Origin: an uncultured Bacilli bacterium
Lineage (GTDB): Bacteria; Bacillota_I; Bacilli_A; RF39; UBA660
Direction: 5' to 3'
NCBI GenBank assembly: GCA_944364005.1
Contig: CALVVW010000001.1
Location: 1 to 62,591 of the forward strand
DNA length: 62,591 nucleotides
Position 1 is the stretch's first letter, and every line of letters begins with the position of its first letter. The notes below the pieces were generated by a model. The model saw only the letters and a program-made list of their open reading frames with translations, did not search any database and was not told the DNA's origin. This document shows, one piece after another, positions 43,088-51,687 of this stretch. The position numbers and the translations under genes were made by a program.

Positions 43088-45595
43088 ATGAAATTTAAGT
43101 TTAGGGCAGATCCAGAAGATATTTTAATGTTTGTATTATTTGCGATATTTTTATTATATATTGTATGTATTGGAGTTTTAAATTTATCGACTTTTGCAAC
43201 TGAAGGATATTTATATGGTCTTAATCCATTTCCTGCTTTTGGGCCTAAATATATTGCTGCTACTTTAACTTTTTATTTCCTTGCTCTGGGCGGTTTGCTA
43301 GTTAGTGTTAGTTCTTATTTCTTTGAACGTGAAAAAGGTTTTGGTATTACGATGGATAAGAAAGATAAGGGATATTCACGCTGGGCTAAAGAAAAAGAAA
43401 TTAAAGAGGAACTAGAACGTGTTGAAATTAAACAAGAGAATGCAAAAGCGGCTGGTGTTCCTTTGATTCTTAATGACCATGAAATGTGGGTAGATAATAG
43501 TGAATATCACTCTTTAGTTATTGGTGCTACTGGTTCTGGTAAAACACAAACGGTTATTTTGCCATTAGTTCATAGTTTGGCTAAAGCAAAAGAGTCTATG
43601 ATTATTACCGATCCGAAAGGTGAAATTTATGAAAAGACAAGTAATATGCTTCGTGATCGAGGATACCAGATTTTACTTTTAAATTTCCGTGATCCACAAA
43701 ATGGTAATGCTTGGAATCCTATGTCTTTGCCATATCAGATGTATAAATCTGGTAATCAAGATAAAGCTATTGAGCTTTTGGACGACTTAGCTTTAAATAT
43801 TTTGTACGATGAATCTAATCAAAATGCCGATCCTTTCTGGGAAAAAACATCTGCAGATTATTTTTCTGGTGTTGCGTTAGGTTTATTTGAAGATGCTAAA
43901 GAAGAAGAAATTAATATCAATAGTATTTCTTTAGCAACTACCGTTGGTGAAGAAAAATTTGGTGGTAGTACTTATATTAAAGAATATTTTGCTGCCAAAG
44001 ATCCTGGCAGTGCAGCAGCAATTAATGCTTCTAGTACGATTATGGCTCCAACAGAAACCAAGGGTTCTATTTTATCTGTGTTTAAGCAAAAAGTTAAATT
44101 ATTTGCTTCTCGTGATAACTTGAGTGAGATGCTTTCTCATAGTGATATTGATTTGGCAAGTATCGGTAAGAAACCTACGGCTGTATTTATTGTTATTCAA
44201 GATGAAAAGAAGACATATCACTCTTTAGTTACTATTTTACTTAAGCAGATTTATGAAACATTAATTGGTGTTGCTCAAGAGAACGGGGGAAAACTTCCTG
44301 TTCGTACGAATTTCTTACTTGATGAGTTTGCTAATATGCCACCTTTAAAAGATGTTACTACCATGATTACTGCTGCTCGTTCTAGACATATTCGTTTTAC
44401 TATGATTATTCAAAACTTTGCGCAACTTGATCAGGTATATGGAAAAGAGAATGCTGAAACGATTCGTGGTAACTGTGGTAATATTATTTACTTGATTACA
44501 ACAGAACTTAAAGCTTTGGAAGAAATTTCTAAGATGTGTGGTGAGGTTAAGTCTAAAAAAGATGAAAAGACTGCTTCTACTCCGTTAGTAACAGTATCTG
44601 ATTTGCAACGTATGAAACAGTTTGAAGTTATTATTTTACGTATGAGAAAACAGCCTTTTAAAACGAAGTTTACACCATACTTTCAATTAGACTGGGGACA
44701 TAAATATCCTCAAGCAGATTATCCAGTGCGTGAGAAACAACAAGTTCATACTTTTGATATTAAAGAGTTTGTTAAGGCGCAGAAGAAGAAAAAATTATTA
44801 GAGATGATGAATGCTGCTGATAATGGTTCTAATCCTTCTGGTGGAAATAAAGATATGTTTCCAGGTGGTTTTCCTTCTCCAGGAGGCGCTAGGAATCCTT
44901 TTGCACCAGCTTCTAATGGTATGATGTCTGGACCTAGACCGAATTCAATGCCTGGTTCGATGCCTAATTCTTTTGGTAATCCTTTTGCTGGAGGACCTAA
45001 TCCTATGGCATCTTCTAATAGTTCTAATCCATTTGCTCCTATAGGTAGACCGCAACAAAATCATCCTGTTAATGATTTCCCTAGTATGCCAGGTCTTCCT
45101 AATGGTATGATGAATCAAAATCAATCTCATTCTAATGATAGAAGTCCAATTCCTGATATTCATTCCACACCACATTCTTCCCCTTCGGTTACTCCAATGA
45201 ATAATTCTTCTAAAGATGATGGATTAGGATTTGATGTTGATGAGTTGGTTCGTAAGATTGATGCTAAAATTGCGGAACTGGAAGAAGAAGAGAAGAGAAA
45301 TAATAAAGAACAGGCTGAGAAGAAAAATAATAGTGCAAAACCTGCATCTATTCCTGATGCTACTGTTATTTCTGCTGATAAAAAAGCAACAGATTTAGAG
45401 CCAAAGATTGTAGAAGATGTTCCTACTTCTGTAGAAAATCCTGTTATTACACCTATTTCTAGCCATGAAAATAGTAGTGAACGTCCGGAAGAAAAAGTAG
45501 AGAAAAAAGAAATCAAAGAAGTAGAGACTCCTAATTTAGTATTAGATGATGATGACGATGATGATGAATTCTTTGATGATTTCTTTGATAATTAG
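43088..45595 (+). CDS. virD4: VirD4/TraG-type coupling ATPase
   Basis: 835 aa. Two N-terminal helices (about residues 11-32 and 55-78) precede the T4SS-DNA coupling domain with Walker A GATGSGKT at 146-153, ITDPKGEI, the FLLDEFANMPPLK Walker B and the ARSRHIRFTMIIQN motif. Coupling proteins select and feed DNA or protein substrates to the channel. The C-terminal ~270 residues are low complexity (Pro/Asn/Gly/Met-rich, then charged) and end in a run of aspartates. The start at 43088 follows AAAGGGAG by seven bases; an upstream TTG (43067) is rejected. No relaxase is nearby. Confidence 0.92.
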   Translation: MKFKFRADPEDILMFVLFAIFLLYIVCIGVLNLSTFATEGYLYGLNPFPAFGPKYIAATLTFYFLALGGLLVSVSSYFFEREKGFGITMDKKDKGYSRWAKEKEIKEELERVEIKQENAKAAGVPLILNDHEMWVDNSEYHSLVIGATGSGKTQTVILPLVHSLAKAKESMIITDPKGEIYEKTSNMLRDRGYQILLLNFRDPQNGNAWNPMSLPYQMYKSGNQDKAIELLDDLALNILYDESNQNADPFWEKTSADYFSGVALGLFEDAKEEEININSISLATTVGEEKFGGSTYIKEYFAAKDPGSAAAINASSTIMAPTETKGSILSVFKQKVKLFASRDNLSEMLSHSDIDLASIGKKPTAVFIVIQDEKKTYHSLVTILLKQIYETLIGVAQENGGKLPVRTNFLLDEFANMPPLKDVTTMITAARSRHIRFTMIIQNFAQLDQVYGKENAETIRGNCGNIIYLITTELKALEEISKMCGEVKSKKDEKTASTPLVTVSDLQRMKQFEVIILRMRKQPFKTKFTPYFQLDWGHKYPQADYPVREKQQVHTFDIKEFVKAQKKKKLLEMMNAADNGSNPSGGNKDMFPGGFPSPGGARNPFAPASNGMMSGPRPNSMPGSMPNSFGNPFAGGPNPMASSNSSNPFAPIGRPQQNHPVNDFPSMPGLPNGMMNQNQSHSNDRSPIPDIHSTPHSSPSVTPMNNSSKDDGLGFDVDELVRKIDAKIAELEEEEKRNNKEQAEKKNNSAKPASIPDATVISADKKATDLEPKIVEDVPTSVENPVITPISSHENSSERPEEKVEKKEIKEVETPNLVLDDDDDDDEFFDDFFDN

Positions 45596-45606
45596 GAGGT
45601 GTATCC

Positions 45607-46791
45607 ATGGGATCAAATTTTAATGTAGGTAGTTTTAATGCTATTAATACGGATGAAGAAAATAAAACTAAAAAAAATAATAAAGGTGGTAATGACGACT
45701 TAAAGAAAAAGTTAATCTTTTTGGGAGCTATTATTCTTGGTGGAGTCTTAGTTTTATTCTTAGTTTTATTTCTTTTGTCATTTCTTGTACAGAAAAGTTA
45801 TAGTTATGATGAAATAGAAGATATTATGCGTACTGCAGCTGTTCAGTATTTTAAAGATCATTCTGATAAATTACCTGAGAATGAAAATCAAATTGTAGAG
45901 ATTGATGCTTCTACTTTGTCTTCTTATGAGTATATGGATCCACTTTCTGAATATACTAAAGAAGGTGTTAGTTGTACTGGTAAAGTTAGTGTTCAAACGA
46001 ATGGTAGTGATTATTTATATATTCCTAAATTGGAATGTGGAGATGCTTATACTACAACTTCTTTGAAAGAAGCGGTTACTAAGAATGTCGTTACAGAAGG
46101 ATATGGATTATATCAAGTAGGGGATTCTTATGTTTACCGTGGAGAGCTTGTAGATAATTATGTTCAATTAGATTTAGCATTATGGAGAATTGTTAAGATT
46201 ACTTCTGATGGTCAGTTTATGTTGATTTATTCAGGGGAGGATATTTCTTCTATGCCATGGGATGATCGTTATAATACTCAAGTAGGTTATAATCGAGGAA
46301 TTAATAATTATGGTGCTAGTCGTATCAAGGATTCTTTAGAGGAAATTTATAATAGTAATGAGGAAGAAGAAGCAATCTTATCTGATAACGATCGAAGTAT
46401 GCTTGTCAGTTTTGATTTATGTATTGGTAAAAGAGGAGATTCCGATACTGCTAAAGATAATTCTATCGAATGTAGTGAAACTTATGCTAATCAAAAAATT
46501 GGATTATTAACTGTTTCTGATTATATGACAGCTAGTTTAGATGAGAATTGTCAAAATGTTCTTAGTCGTTCTTGTCAAAATTATAATTATTTAAATAATA
46601 ATCAACGTTTTTGGTTACTTACTGCTACTACAGATAATACCTCTGATGTTTATGGTATTGAGACTTCTGGTATTATTGAAATGGGATCTTCTTCTGGTTA
46701 TAAATCACCAAGACCAGTTGTTATGTTAGATGCTAATGTTATGTTAGATAGTGGAAAAGGAACTTTGAAAAAACCATATAAACTAAAATAG
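45607..46791 (+). CDS. surface protein related to the one at 21489
   Basis: 394 aa. A cytoplasmic start of about 33 residues, one helix (about 35-58), then a pilin-head-like region (YDEIEDIMRTAAVQYFK ... LECG) matching the protein at 21489. One copy of the shared ~200-residue domain follows, with LALWRIVKI, RPVVMLD and the ending GKGTLKKPYKL. The ribosome binding site is AGGAGGTG. It is the last gene of the locus and ends at a terminator. The two relatives bracket the whole apparatus and may be its adhesin or fibre-associated parts. Confidence 0.72.
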   Translation: MGSNFNVGSFNAINTDEENKTKKNNKGGNDDLKKKLIFLGAIILGGVLVLFLVLFLLSFLVQKSYSYDEIEDIMRTAAVQYFKDHSDKLPENENQIVEIDASTLSSYEYMDPLSEYTKEGVSCTGKVSVQTNGSDYLYIPKLECGDAYTTTSLKEAVTKNVVTEGYGLYQVGDSYVYRGELVDNYVQLDLALWRIVKITSDGQFMLIYSGEDISSMPWDDRYNTQVGYNRGINNYGASRIKDSLEEIYNSNEEEEAILSDNDRSMLVSFDLCIGKRGDSDTAKDNSIECSETYANQKIGLLTVSDYMTASLDENCQNVLSRSCQNYNYLNNNQRFWLLTATTDNTSDVYGIETSGIIEMGSSSGYKSPRPVVMLDANVMLDSGKGTLKKPYKLK

Positions 46792-46822
46792 GAATCTATT
46801 ATGATGATAGATTCTTTTTTTT
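46792..46822 (+). terminator. terminator closing the secretion/pilus locus
   Basis: GAATCTAT (46792-46799) pairs with ATAGATTC (46807-46814), loop of seven bases, T8 tail. It starts immediately after the stop codon. Confidence 0.85.
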
Positions 46823-46845
46823 CATACTTTATAGTAGGTGGTTTT

Positions 46846-47130
46846 ATGAAAATTACAGTCGATGAATTATTAGATAAACTTGGTTCTATTCATTTAATTG
46901 ATATTCGTGATAAAGAAAGTTATTTAGAAGGACATATTCCTGGAGCTCAAAATATTGTTAGTTCAGAGTTGATTTATCATCCAGAACGATATTTGGAATT
47001 TCATCAAGTGTATTATTTATACTGTGATGTTGGTTATATTAGCGAAGATGTTTGCATGCGACTTCGTATGAAGGGTTACCAGGCTATTTCTGTTATAGGA
47101 GGATATAAGAATTACTTGTTTAAGAGATAA
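46846..47130 (+). CDS. single-domain rhodanese-like sulfurtransferase
   Basis: 94 aa. LIDIRDKESYLEGHIPGA is the rhodanese signature, and the active-site loop YLYCDVGYIS carries the catalytic cysteine that accepts persulfide sulfur. The start at 46846 follows TAGGTGG; earlier in-frame ATGs lie in the terminator. It may supply or shuttle sulfur in the cytoplasm. It is too short to be the TrhO tRNA hydroxylase. Confidence 0.85.
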   Translation: MKITVDELLDKLGSIHLIDIRDKESYLEGHIPGAQNIVSSELIYHPERYLEFHQVYYLYCDVGYISEDVCMRLRMKGYQAISVIGGYKNYLFKR

Positions 47131-47144
47131 AAGTGTACTATAAT
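47116..47144 (+). promoter_or_regulatory. sigma-A promoter of the VTT/rmuC pair
   Basis: TTGTTT (47116-47121) and TATAAT (47139-47144), 17-base spacer. The -35 overlaps the rhodanese stop region. Confidence 0.7.
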
Positions 47145-47161
47145 AATTAAAGGTGATGCCT

Positions 47162-47740
47162 TTGGAAGCAGTTAATTCTTTTGTTGATTTTTGTACACAG
47201 TTTATTAGTGATGGAGGAATTTTATTTGGCTTTTTTTTAGTACTTTTAGAATCTTTTGTACCAGTATTACCATTAGGTGTTTTTGTTGCTCTTAATGTTA
47301 ATGCTTTTGGAGGATTTTTTGGCATTATTTTGTCTTGGGCAGCGACTTGTTTAGGATGCTTTTTATCATACTTGTTATTTTCTTTTTTATCGGAGAGATT
47401 ATTACAGAAATTGTTATCTCCTAAGACCTGGAAGAAAGTAAATCGGGCTATTACTAAGTTTCAAAAGATTTCTTTTTCGAATTTGGTTTTGGTTGTTGCT
47501 TTACCATTTACACCAGCTTTTTTAATTAATATTGTTTGTGGTATTGCTAGAGTTAGTAAACGTAAGTTTTTATTTTCTATTTTTATTGGAAAAGTGTTTA
47601 TGATTACTTTCTGGGGTTATGTTAGTAAAAGTTTAATCGAAAGTATTACTGATATTAATACGATTATTATTGTTTCTTTCATGCTTGTGGTTGCTTATAT
47701 GGTATCTAAAGTTGTTGGAAAAAAAGTTGATTTGGAATAA
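47162..47740 (+). CDS. VTT/SNARE-associated (TVP38/DedA-like) membrane protein
   Basis: About 192 aa with five hydrophobic segments. VALPFTPAFLINIVCGIARVSKRKFLFS followed by a small-residue helix is the VTT-domain pattern. Members of this family move or flip lipids such as undecaprenyl phosphate or phosphatidylethanolamine; the substrate here is unknown. The likely start is TTG 47162, four to five bases after AAAGGTGAT; ATG 47156 overlaps the ribosome binding site. Confidence 0.78.
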   Translation: MEAVNSFVDFCTQFISDGGILFGFFLVLLESFVPVLPLGVFVALNVNAFGGFFGIILSWAATCLGCFLSYLLFSFLSERLLQKLLSPKTWKKVNRAITKFQKISFSNLVLVVALPFTPAFLINIVCGIARVSKRKFLFSIFIGKVFMITFWGYVSKSLIESITDINTIIIVSFMLVVAYMVSKVVGKKVDLE

Positions 47741-47751
47741 GAGGAGGAAGT

Positions 47752-48822
47752 ATGGATTACGTTATCATTGGATTATTGATTGTTATTTTAATTTTAGTTG
47801 TGATTTCTTTATTTAAAAATATTAATGAAAGTAATATTACGGATCGTTTGGGTAGACTTGAGGTAAATATGATGAAGGAGATGGGGGATTTTAAGAATGA
47901 CTTATCTCGTAGTTTGAATGAGGATTTTACGAAATTAAATGAACAGGTTGAAAGAAGATTATTGGCAGTTAATGAAAAGGTAAATGAAAGACTTGATCAG
48001 AATTTTGAAAAGACGAATAAGACATTTATGAATGTTATTGAAAGATTATCTAAGATAGATGAAGCACAAAAGAAGATTGAGACTTTATCTACAGACATTG
48101 TTAGTTTACAAAGTATTTTAACAGATAAAAAAACTCGTGGTATTTTTGGAGAAGTTAATTTGAAACATATTTTGAGTAATGTTTTTGGGGAGAAGAATGA
48201 TTCTATTTATCGTTTACAATACACATTAAGCACTGGTGTTATTGCGGATTGTGTCGTGTTTGCTCCAGAACCTCTTGGTACTATTGCGATTGATTCTAAG
48301 TTTCCGTTAGAACATTATCAGATGATGGTTGATAAAAAGATAGCACCTCCTATGCGTAGTAATTATGAGAAGATGTTTAAGCAGGATATGAAAAAGCATA
48401 TTGATGCGATTAGTAGTAAATATATTATTCCTGGGGAAACAACTGATCAAGCAATTTTATTTTTACCGGCTGAAGCTATTTTTGCGGAAGTGAATGCCTA
48501 TCATCCTGATATTATTGAATATGCTTATAAGAAGCGGGTTTGGATTACTAGTCCTACTACTTTAATTTCTACACTTACTGTTATTGAGATGATTATTAAG
48601 AATATGGAACGTGATAAGTATACTTCTGTTATTCATGACGAGTTAAATAAATTAGGATTAGAGTTTGCTAGATATAAGGAACGTTGGGATAAGCTTGCTC
48701 GTAGTATTCAAACAGTTAATAAGGATGTTGAAAATGTCTCTATTACTACAGATAAGATTTCTCGTAAATTTGATAGTATTAATAGAGTAGAAGTTGGTAG
48801 AATTGAAGACAAAAATGAATAG
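47752..48822 (+). CDS. rmuC: RmuC family DNA recombination protein
   Basis: 356 aa. N-terminal membrane helix (residues 4-22), a long coiled coil (about 30-125), then the RmuC nuclease-like domain: KKTRGIFGEVNLKHIL, DCVVFAPE and IDSKFPLEHY. RmuC limits rearrangement between inverted repeats in E. coli; its enzymatic activity is not proven. The ribosome binding site is GAGGAGG. It is 11 bases after the VTT gene. Confidence 0.9.
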   Translation: MDYVIIGLLIVILILVVISLFKNINESNITDRLGRLEVNMMKEMGDFKNDLSRSLNEDFTKLNEQVERRLLAVNEKVNERLDQNFEKTNKTFMNVIERLSKIDEAQKKIETLSTDIVSLQSILTDKKTRGIFGEVNLKHILSNVFGEKNDSIYRLQYTLSTGVIADCVVFAPEPLGTIAIDSKFPLEHYQMMVDKKIAPPMRSNYEKMFKQDMKKHIDAISSKYIIPGETTDQAILFLPAEAIFAEVNAYHPDIIEYAYKKRVWITSPTTLISTLTVIEMIIKNMERDKYTSVIHDELNKLGLEFARYKERWDKLARSIQTVNKDVENVSITTDKISRKFDSINRVEVGRIEDKNE

Positions 48823-48881
48823 TTTTTGTTTTCTTTTGCTATTATTTATGCTAAAATAGGGAGTCAGTAGGAGGATGATGT

Positions 48882-49604
48882 ATGGTACTTACTAGTAAGA
48901 GAGAATTTATAGATTTATATTTGGCTGTTAGAGCTGAATCAGGTTATTTAACATTTACACAAAAATATCCTGATGATTTTCTACCTTGGCTTGTCAGTGG
49001 TAAATATCATCATTTGTTTTCCTTTTTTTGTTCTAAAAGTGATCTTGATTTTTTACCTTATTTAAAATCTAAATATGAGAGTTCTCATAGTATTGAAATT
49101 GTTCATAGAGAATCTACTTTAGAGGATACGATTTATATCAAGCCTAATTTTTCTTCGCTTTCTTTTACTATTTTGTGTTGTATTGATTCTTCATTACGTT
49201 CTGAGATGGAAGAGTTAATTTTTGATATGGAAAAGACTAAATTCTTAAATGGTAGACTTCAGCGTTATGGTGCTACTGGGATTTATCAAGTTGCAAATCC
49301 TAATGGTATTTATCAACTTCAAGAAGGAGAAAAATTGTTTGTTGACGGGGCTATAGAAGATTTAGGGAATGAAAAGTATTTTATAGAATATTCTTTATTT
49401 AATGCTTCTTTACACTTTGTTGATGAAAAATTAAGGAAAATGAATGTATCTTCTCATTATGGAGAAAATGACGGTTATGTCAATCAAGGTATAGATCGGA
49501 TACTTTCTTATAATAATGGTAGTATTTCTCGTGGTGATGAAGCTAGTTCATATTTTCGGGAGGTTCAAAAGGGTAAAGTTTATCAATATAAGAATTTCTT
49601 TTAA
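48882..49604 (+). CDS. uncharacterised soluble protein
   Basis: 240 aa, not recognised. No signal, membrane helix or clear motif. The N-terminal half is aromatic-rich, the C-terminal half has a Tyr/Gly/Asn-rich stretch. AGGAGG precedes the ATG. An extended -10 (TGCTAAAAT, ending 48857) could drive it. The gene ends in a terminator that overlaps its stop. Confidence 0.7.
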   Translation: MVLTSKREFIDLYLAVRAESGYLTFTQKYPDDFLPWLVSGKYHHLFSFFCSKSDLDFLPYLKSKYESSHSIEIVHRESTLEDTIYIKPNFSSLSFTILCCIDSSLRSEMEELIFDMEKTKFLNGRLQRYGATGIYQVANPNGIYQLQEGEKLFVDGAIEDLGNEKYFIEYSLFNASLHFVDEKLRKMNVSSHYGENDGYVNQGIDRILSYNNGSISRGDEASSYFREVQKGKVYQYKNFF

Positions 49605-49629
49605 CTATCTATTACGGATAGTTTTTTTT
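49603..49629 (+). terminator. terminator after the 240-residue protein gene
   Basis: AACTATC (49603-49609) pairs with GATAGTT (49617-49623), seven-base loop, T8 tail, overlapping the stop. Confidence 0.8.
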
Positions 49630-49657
49630 GTATAATTTTTTTATTTGTCAGTATACT
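49628..49657 (+). promoter_or_regulatory. promoter of the small membrane protein/yjbA pair
   Basis: TTGTAT (49628-49633) and TATACT (49652-49657) with an 18-base spacer. Confidence 0.55.
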
Positions 49658-49668
49658 AAAAATAGTTG

Positions 49669-49683
49669 ATTCATAAAATGAAT
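49669..49683. repeat. short inverted repeat near the transcription start
   Basis: ATTCAT and ATGAAT flank AAA, 11 bases after the -10 and directly before the small gene. It could be a small operator or, as RNA, a hairpin hiding the start. At six bases per arm, chance is a real alternative. Confidence 0.35.
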
Positions 49684-49684
49684 T

Positions 49685-49891
49685 ATGAGGCATTTTATAT
49701 TATTTTTCATTGGTTTTATTTTTATGATTATAGGATGTACTTTTTTTATCTTGTATTTTAATTTGTTTGTATTTGGTTATAGCCTTTTAGAGTATCTTTT
49801 GTTTTTGGCTCACCATGTGGAGTGCTATTTTTTCGTTATTGGTCTAGTATTAGTTATTATTTCTTTAGTGAAAAAGGAGAAGAAGATATGA
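49685..49891 (+). CDS. small two-helix membrane protein
   Basis: 68 aa, almost entirely two hydrophobic helices (about residues 3-27 and 33-62) with a basic KKEKKI end. No clear ribosome binding site is seen. It shares an ATGA overlap with the yjbA homologue, which supports a real, co-translated gene. Function unknown. Confidence 0.55.
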   Translation: MRHFILFFIGFIFMIIGCTFFILYFNLFVFGYSLLEYLLFLAHHVECYFFVIGLVLVIISLVKKEKKI

Positions 49892-50532
49892 TATATGTTT
49901 ATGATTTGTTGGTTAATTTTCAAGATGTAGATAGATTGGTTGAGTTTTTTGAATGGTCTGATGATGATTTATTAGAACATATTAAAAAGATTCCTTTATT
50001 TAGAATTCATTCTATTGATATGGATAATATTTGTTTTGGTACTGTTAAGTTTGATACTTCTTTTTTAGAAAAGATTAAGTTTAAAACTTTACTTTATAAG
50101 AAGAAAAAAACAATTACATATGCTGCTTTATTTTGTGATTTAAATAGGACGGTTGCTTTAGAGATTTCTAAACAAGGTGAGGTGATTGCTAAGAGCTGTT
50201 TATTATTAGATGAAGAAGGGGATGTTATTGACAGTTCGCAAGATTTAGAAGTTTTCGATATTTCTTATAAGGTATTGAAAAAAGAAGAAGATGTTTCTTT
50301 TTTGACTAGGTCAGAGGAGTTTCAACAGAAGTATTTGTATCAGGAGTTTAAGAGTTTGTTTGAGAAGAAGGATGTTGATAAGCTTACTTATTTATATGAA
50401 GAAGTTTTCGGACATGATGATAGTTTATTTGATTATAAATATGAACGATTACTTGATGGATTAAGACATTCTTTTGACAGAAGATATCAAAATTTATATG
50501 AAGTAGTTCGATTAAGTTATTCTAAAAAATAA
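49888..50532 (+). CDS. YjbA-like protein (UPF0736/DUF3603)
   Basis: 214 aa. The start MIYVYDLLVNF, then FFEWSDDDLLEHIKKIPLFRI, a central strand pair and the C-terminal LRHSFDRRYQNLYEVV follow the YjbA family layout. In B. subtilis yjbA lies beside trpS, as here, although convergent in this window. Function is unknown. The start at 49888 follows AAGGAGA; an in-frame upstream ATG (49822) would lie inside the preceding gene. Confidence 0.72.
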   Translation: MIYVYDLLVNFQDVDRLVEFFEWSDDDLLEHIKKIPLFRIHSIDMDNICFGTVKFDTSFLEKIKFKTLLYKKKKTITYAALFCDLNRTVALEISKQGEVIAKSCLLLDEEGDVIDSSQDLEVFDISYKVLKKEEDVSFLTRSEEFQQKYLYQEFKSLFEKKDVDKLTYLYEEVFGHDDSLFDYKYERLLDGLRHSFDRRYQNLYEVVRLSYSKK

Positions 50533-50560
50533 AAGCAATACTTTTTTGTATTGCTTTTTT
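50531..50560. terminator. bidirectional terminator between yjbA and trpS
   Basis: AAAAGCAATAC (50531-50541) and GTATTGCTTTT (50548-50558) form an 11-pair stem with a T6 loop, flanked by A's and T's, so it can serve both convergent genes. Confidence 0.88.
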
Positions 50561-51563
50561 AGTAGTCTATCATCATTGCTTTTTTTATTTTTTTCATTTG
50601 TTCTTTTGCTTTTTCCTGTGCTTTTTTTGTACCAGTTTCTAATATTTCTTTTACTTCTTCTGGATGATTTTCATAGTATGTTCTTTTTTCTTTTATTGGT
50701 TTTAAGAAGTTGTTCATGGCTTCAATTAGTTCTTTTTTACATTGCACACATCCTCTAGCACCTTTTTTACATTCGCTACATACTTTTTCTTTGTTTTCTT
50801 TGGTATTTACTAGATTATGATAATAATAGACCATGCATATTTCAGGATTGGCTGGATCATCTTTTTTTATTTTTTCTGGATTGGTTACTGCTGCCATTAT
50901 CTTTTTCTTTATCGTCTCTTCTGTATCGTTTAGGAAAATTGCGTTTCCAAGACTTTTTCCCATTTTATCGTTACCATCTAGTCCTTTTACTCTTTTTGTA
51001 TCACTTAGTATTGCATTTGGTTCTTTTAGTGTTTCACCGTAGATAGAATTAAATTTTCTAACGATTTCACGACATTGTTCTAAAAGAGGTAGTTGATCTT
51101 CTCCTACTGGAACTACTTCTCCGTCAAAGGTAGTAATGTCTGCTGCTTGTGATACAGGATAACCTAGAAATCCATAGGTAATCGATTCTCCATTGTTTCC
51201 GAATAATTCTTTTTTTTGAGCAATTTCTGTTTTTACGGTAGGATTTCTTTCTAGTCTTGCGACTGTTACTAGATTGGAGTAGAAAACTGTAAGTTCGGCA
51301 ATCTCTGGTATTTTTGATTGTATAAAGAAATTTACTTTCTTTGGGTCTAGTCCTATCGATAATAAATCAATTGTAATTTCTGTTACGTTTTTTCTGACTT
51401 TTTCTGGATTGTTGAAATTATCAGTTAAGGCTTGTACATCAGCAATTTCTAAATAGAAATCATAGTCATCTTGCAATTTTATATAGTTTTGTCCTGCACC
51501 GAATAGATGTCCTAGGTGAAGATTTCCTGTTGGTCTTAATCCTGTTAATATTGTTTTTTTCAT
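50559..51563 (-). CDS. trpS: tryptophanyl-tRNA synthetase with a probable Fe-S motif
   Basis: 334 aa class I synthetase that charges tRNA-Trp. The HIGH-type motif is HLGH (residues 16-19) and the KMSKS-type motif is KMGKS (200-204). The C-terminal anticodon region has cysteines at 243, 265, 272 and 275 (Cx21CxxxxxxCxxC) with an extra Cys262. Thermotoga TrpRS binds a [4Fe-4S] cluster through Cx22Cx6CxxC at nearly the same positions, so a cluster is likely here. The start lies behind AAAGTGAT on the minus strand. Confidence 0.93.
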   Translation of the reverse strand: MKKTILTGLRPTGNLHLGHLFGAGQNYIKLQDDYDFYLEIADVQALTDNFNNPEKVRKNVTEITIDLLSIGLDPKKVNFFIQSKIPEIAELTVFYSNLVTVARLERNPTVKTEIAQKKELFGNNGESITYGFLGYPVSQAADITTFDGEVVPVGEDQLPLLEQCREIVRKFNSIYGETLKEPNAILSDTKRVKGLDGNDKMGKSLGNAIFLNDTEETIKKKIMAAVTNPEKIKKDDPANPEICMVYYYHNLVNTKENKEKVCSECKKGARGCVQCKKELIEAMNNFLKPIKEKRTYYENHPEEVKEILETGTKKAQEKAKEQMKKIKKAMMIDY

Positions 51564-51637
51564 TTTATCACTTTCTTTCTGTTATTTATTTTAGCATAAT
51601 TTTGTAGACAAAAAAAGCAGTATTTCATTTTAAAGTG

Positions 51638-51666
51638 TTGTCTTAAATTAAATTGTACGGTATAAT
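51638..51666 (+). promoter_or_regulatory. sigma-A promoter of tig
   Basis: TTGTCT (51638-51643) and TATAAT (51661-51666), 17-base spacer, 21 bases before the start. Confidence 0.8.
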
Positions 51667-51687
51667 ATAAGGCGTTGGAGGGATATT

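Noticed and set aside
19922..46791. Integrative and conjugative element
   Set aside because: VirB4, VirD4 and related genes suggested it, but no relaxase, integrase, replication gene, att repeats or flanking tRNA can be found in the window.
50546..50758. Plus-strand ORF opposite the 3' end of trpS
   Set aside because: Begins in the bidirectional terminator, is a low-complexity Leu/Phe/Ser frame, has no ribosome binding site and is fully antisense to a well-supported gene.
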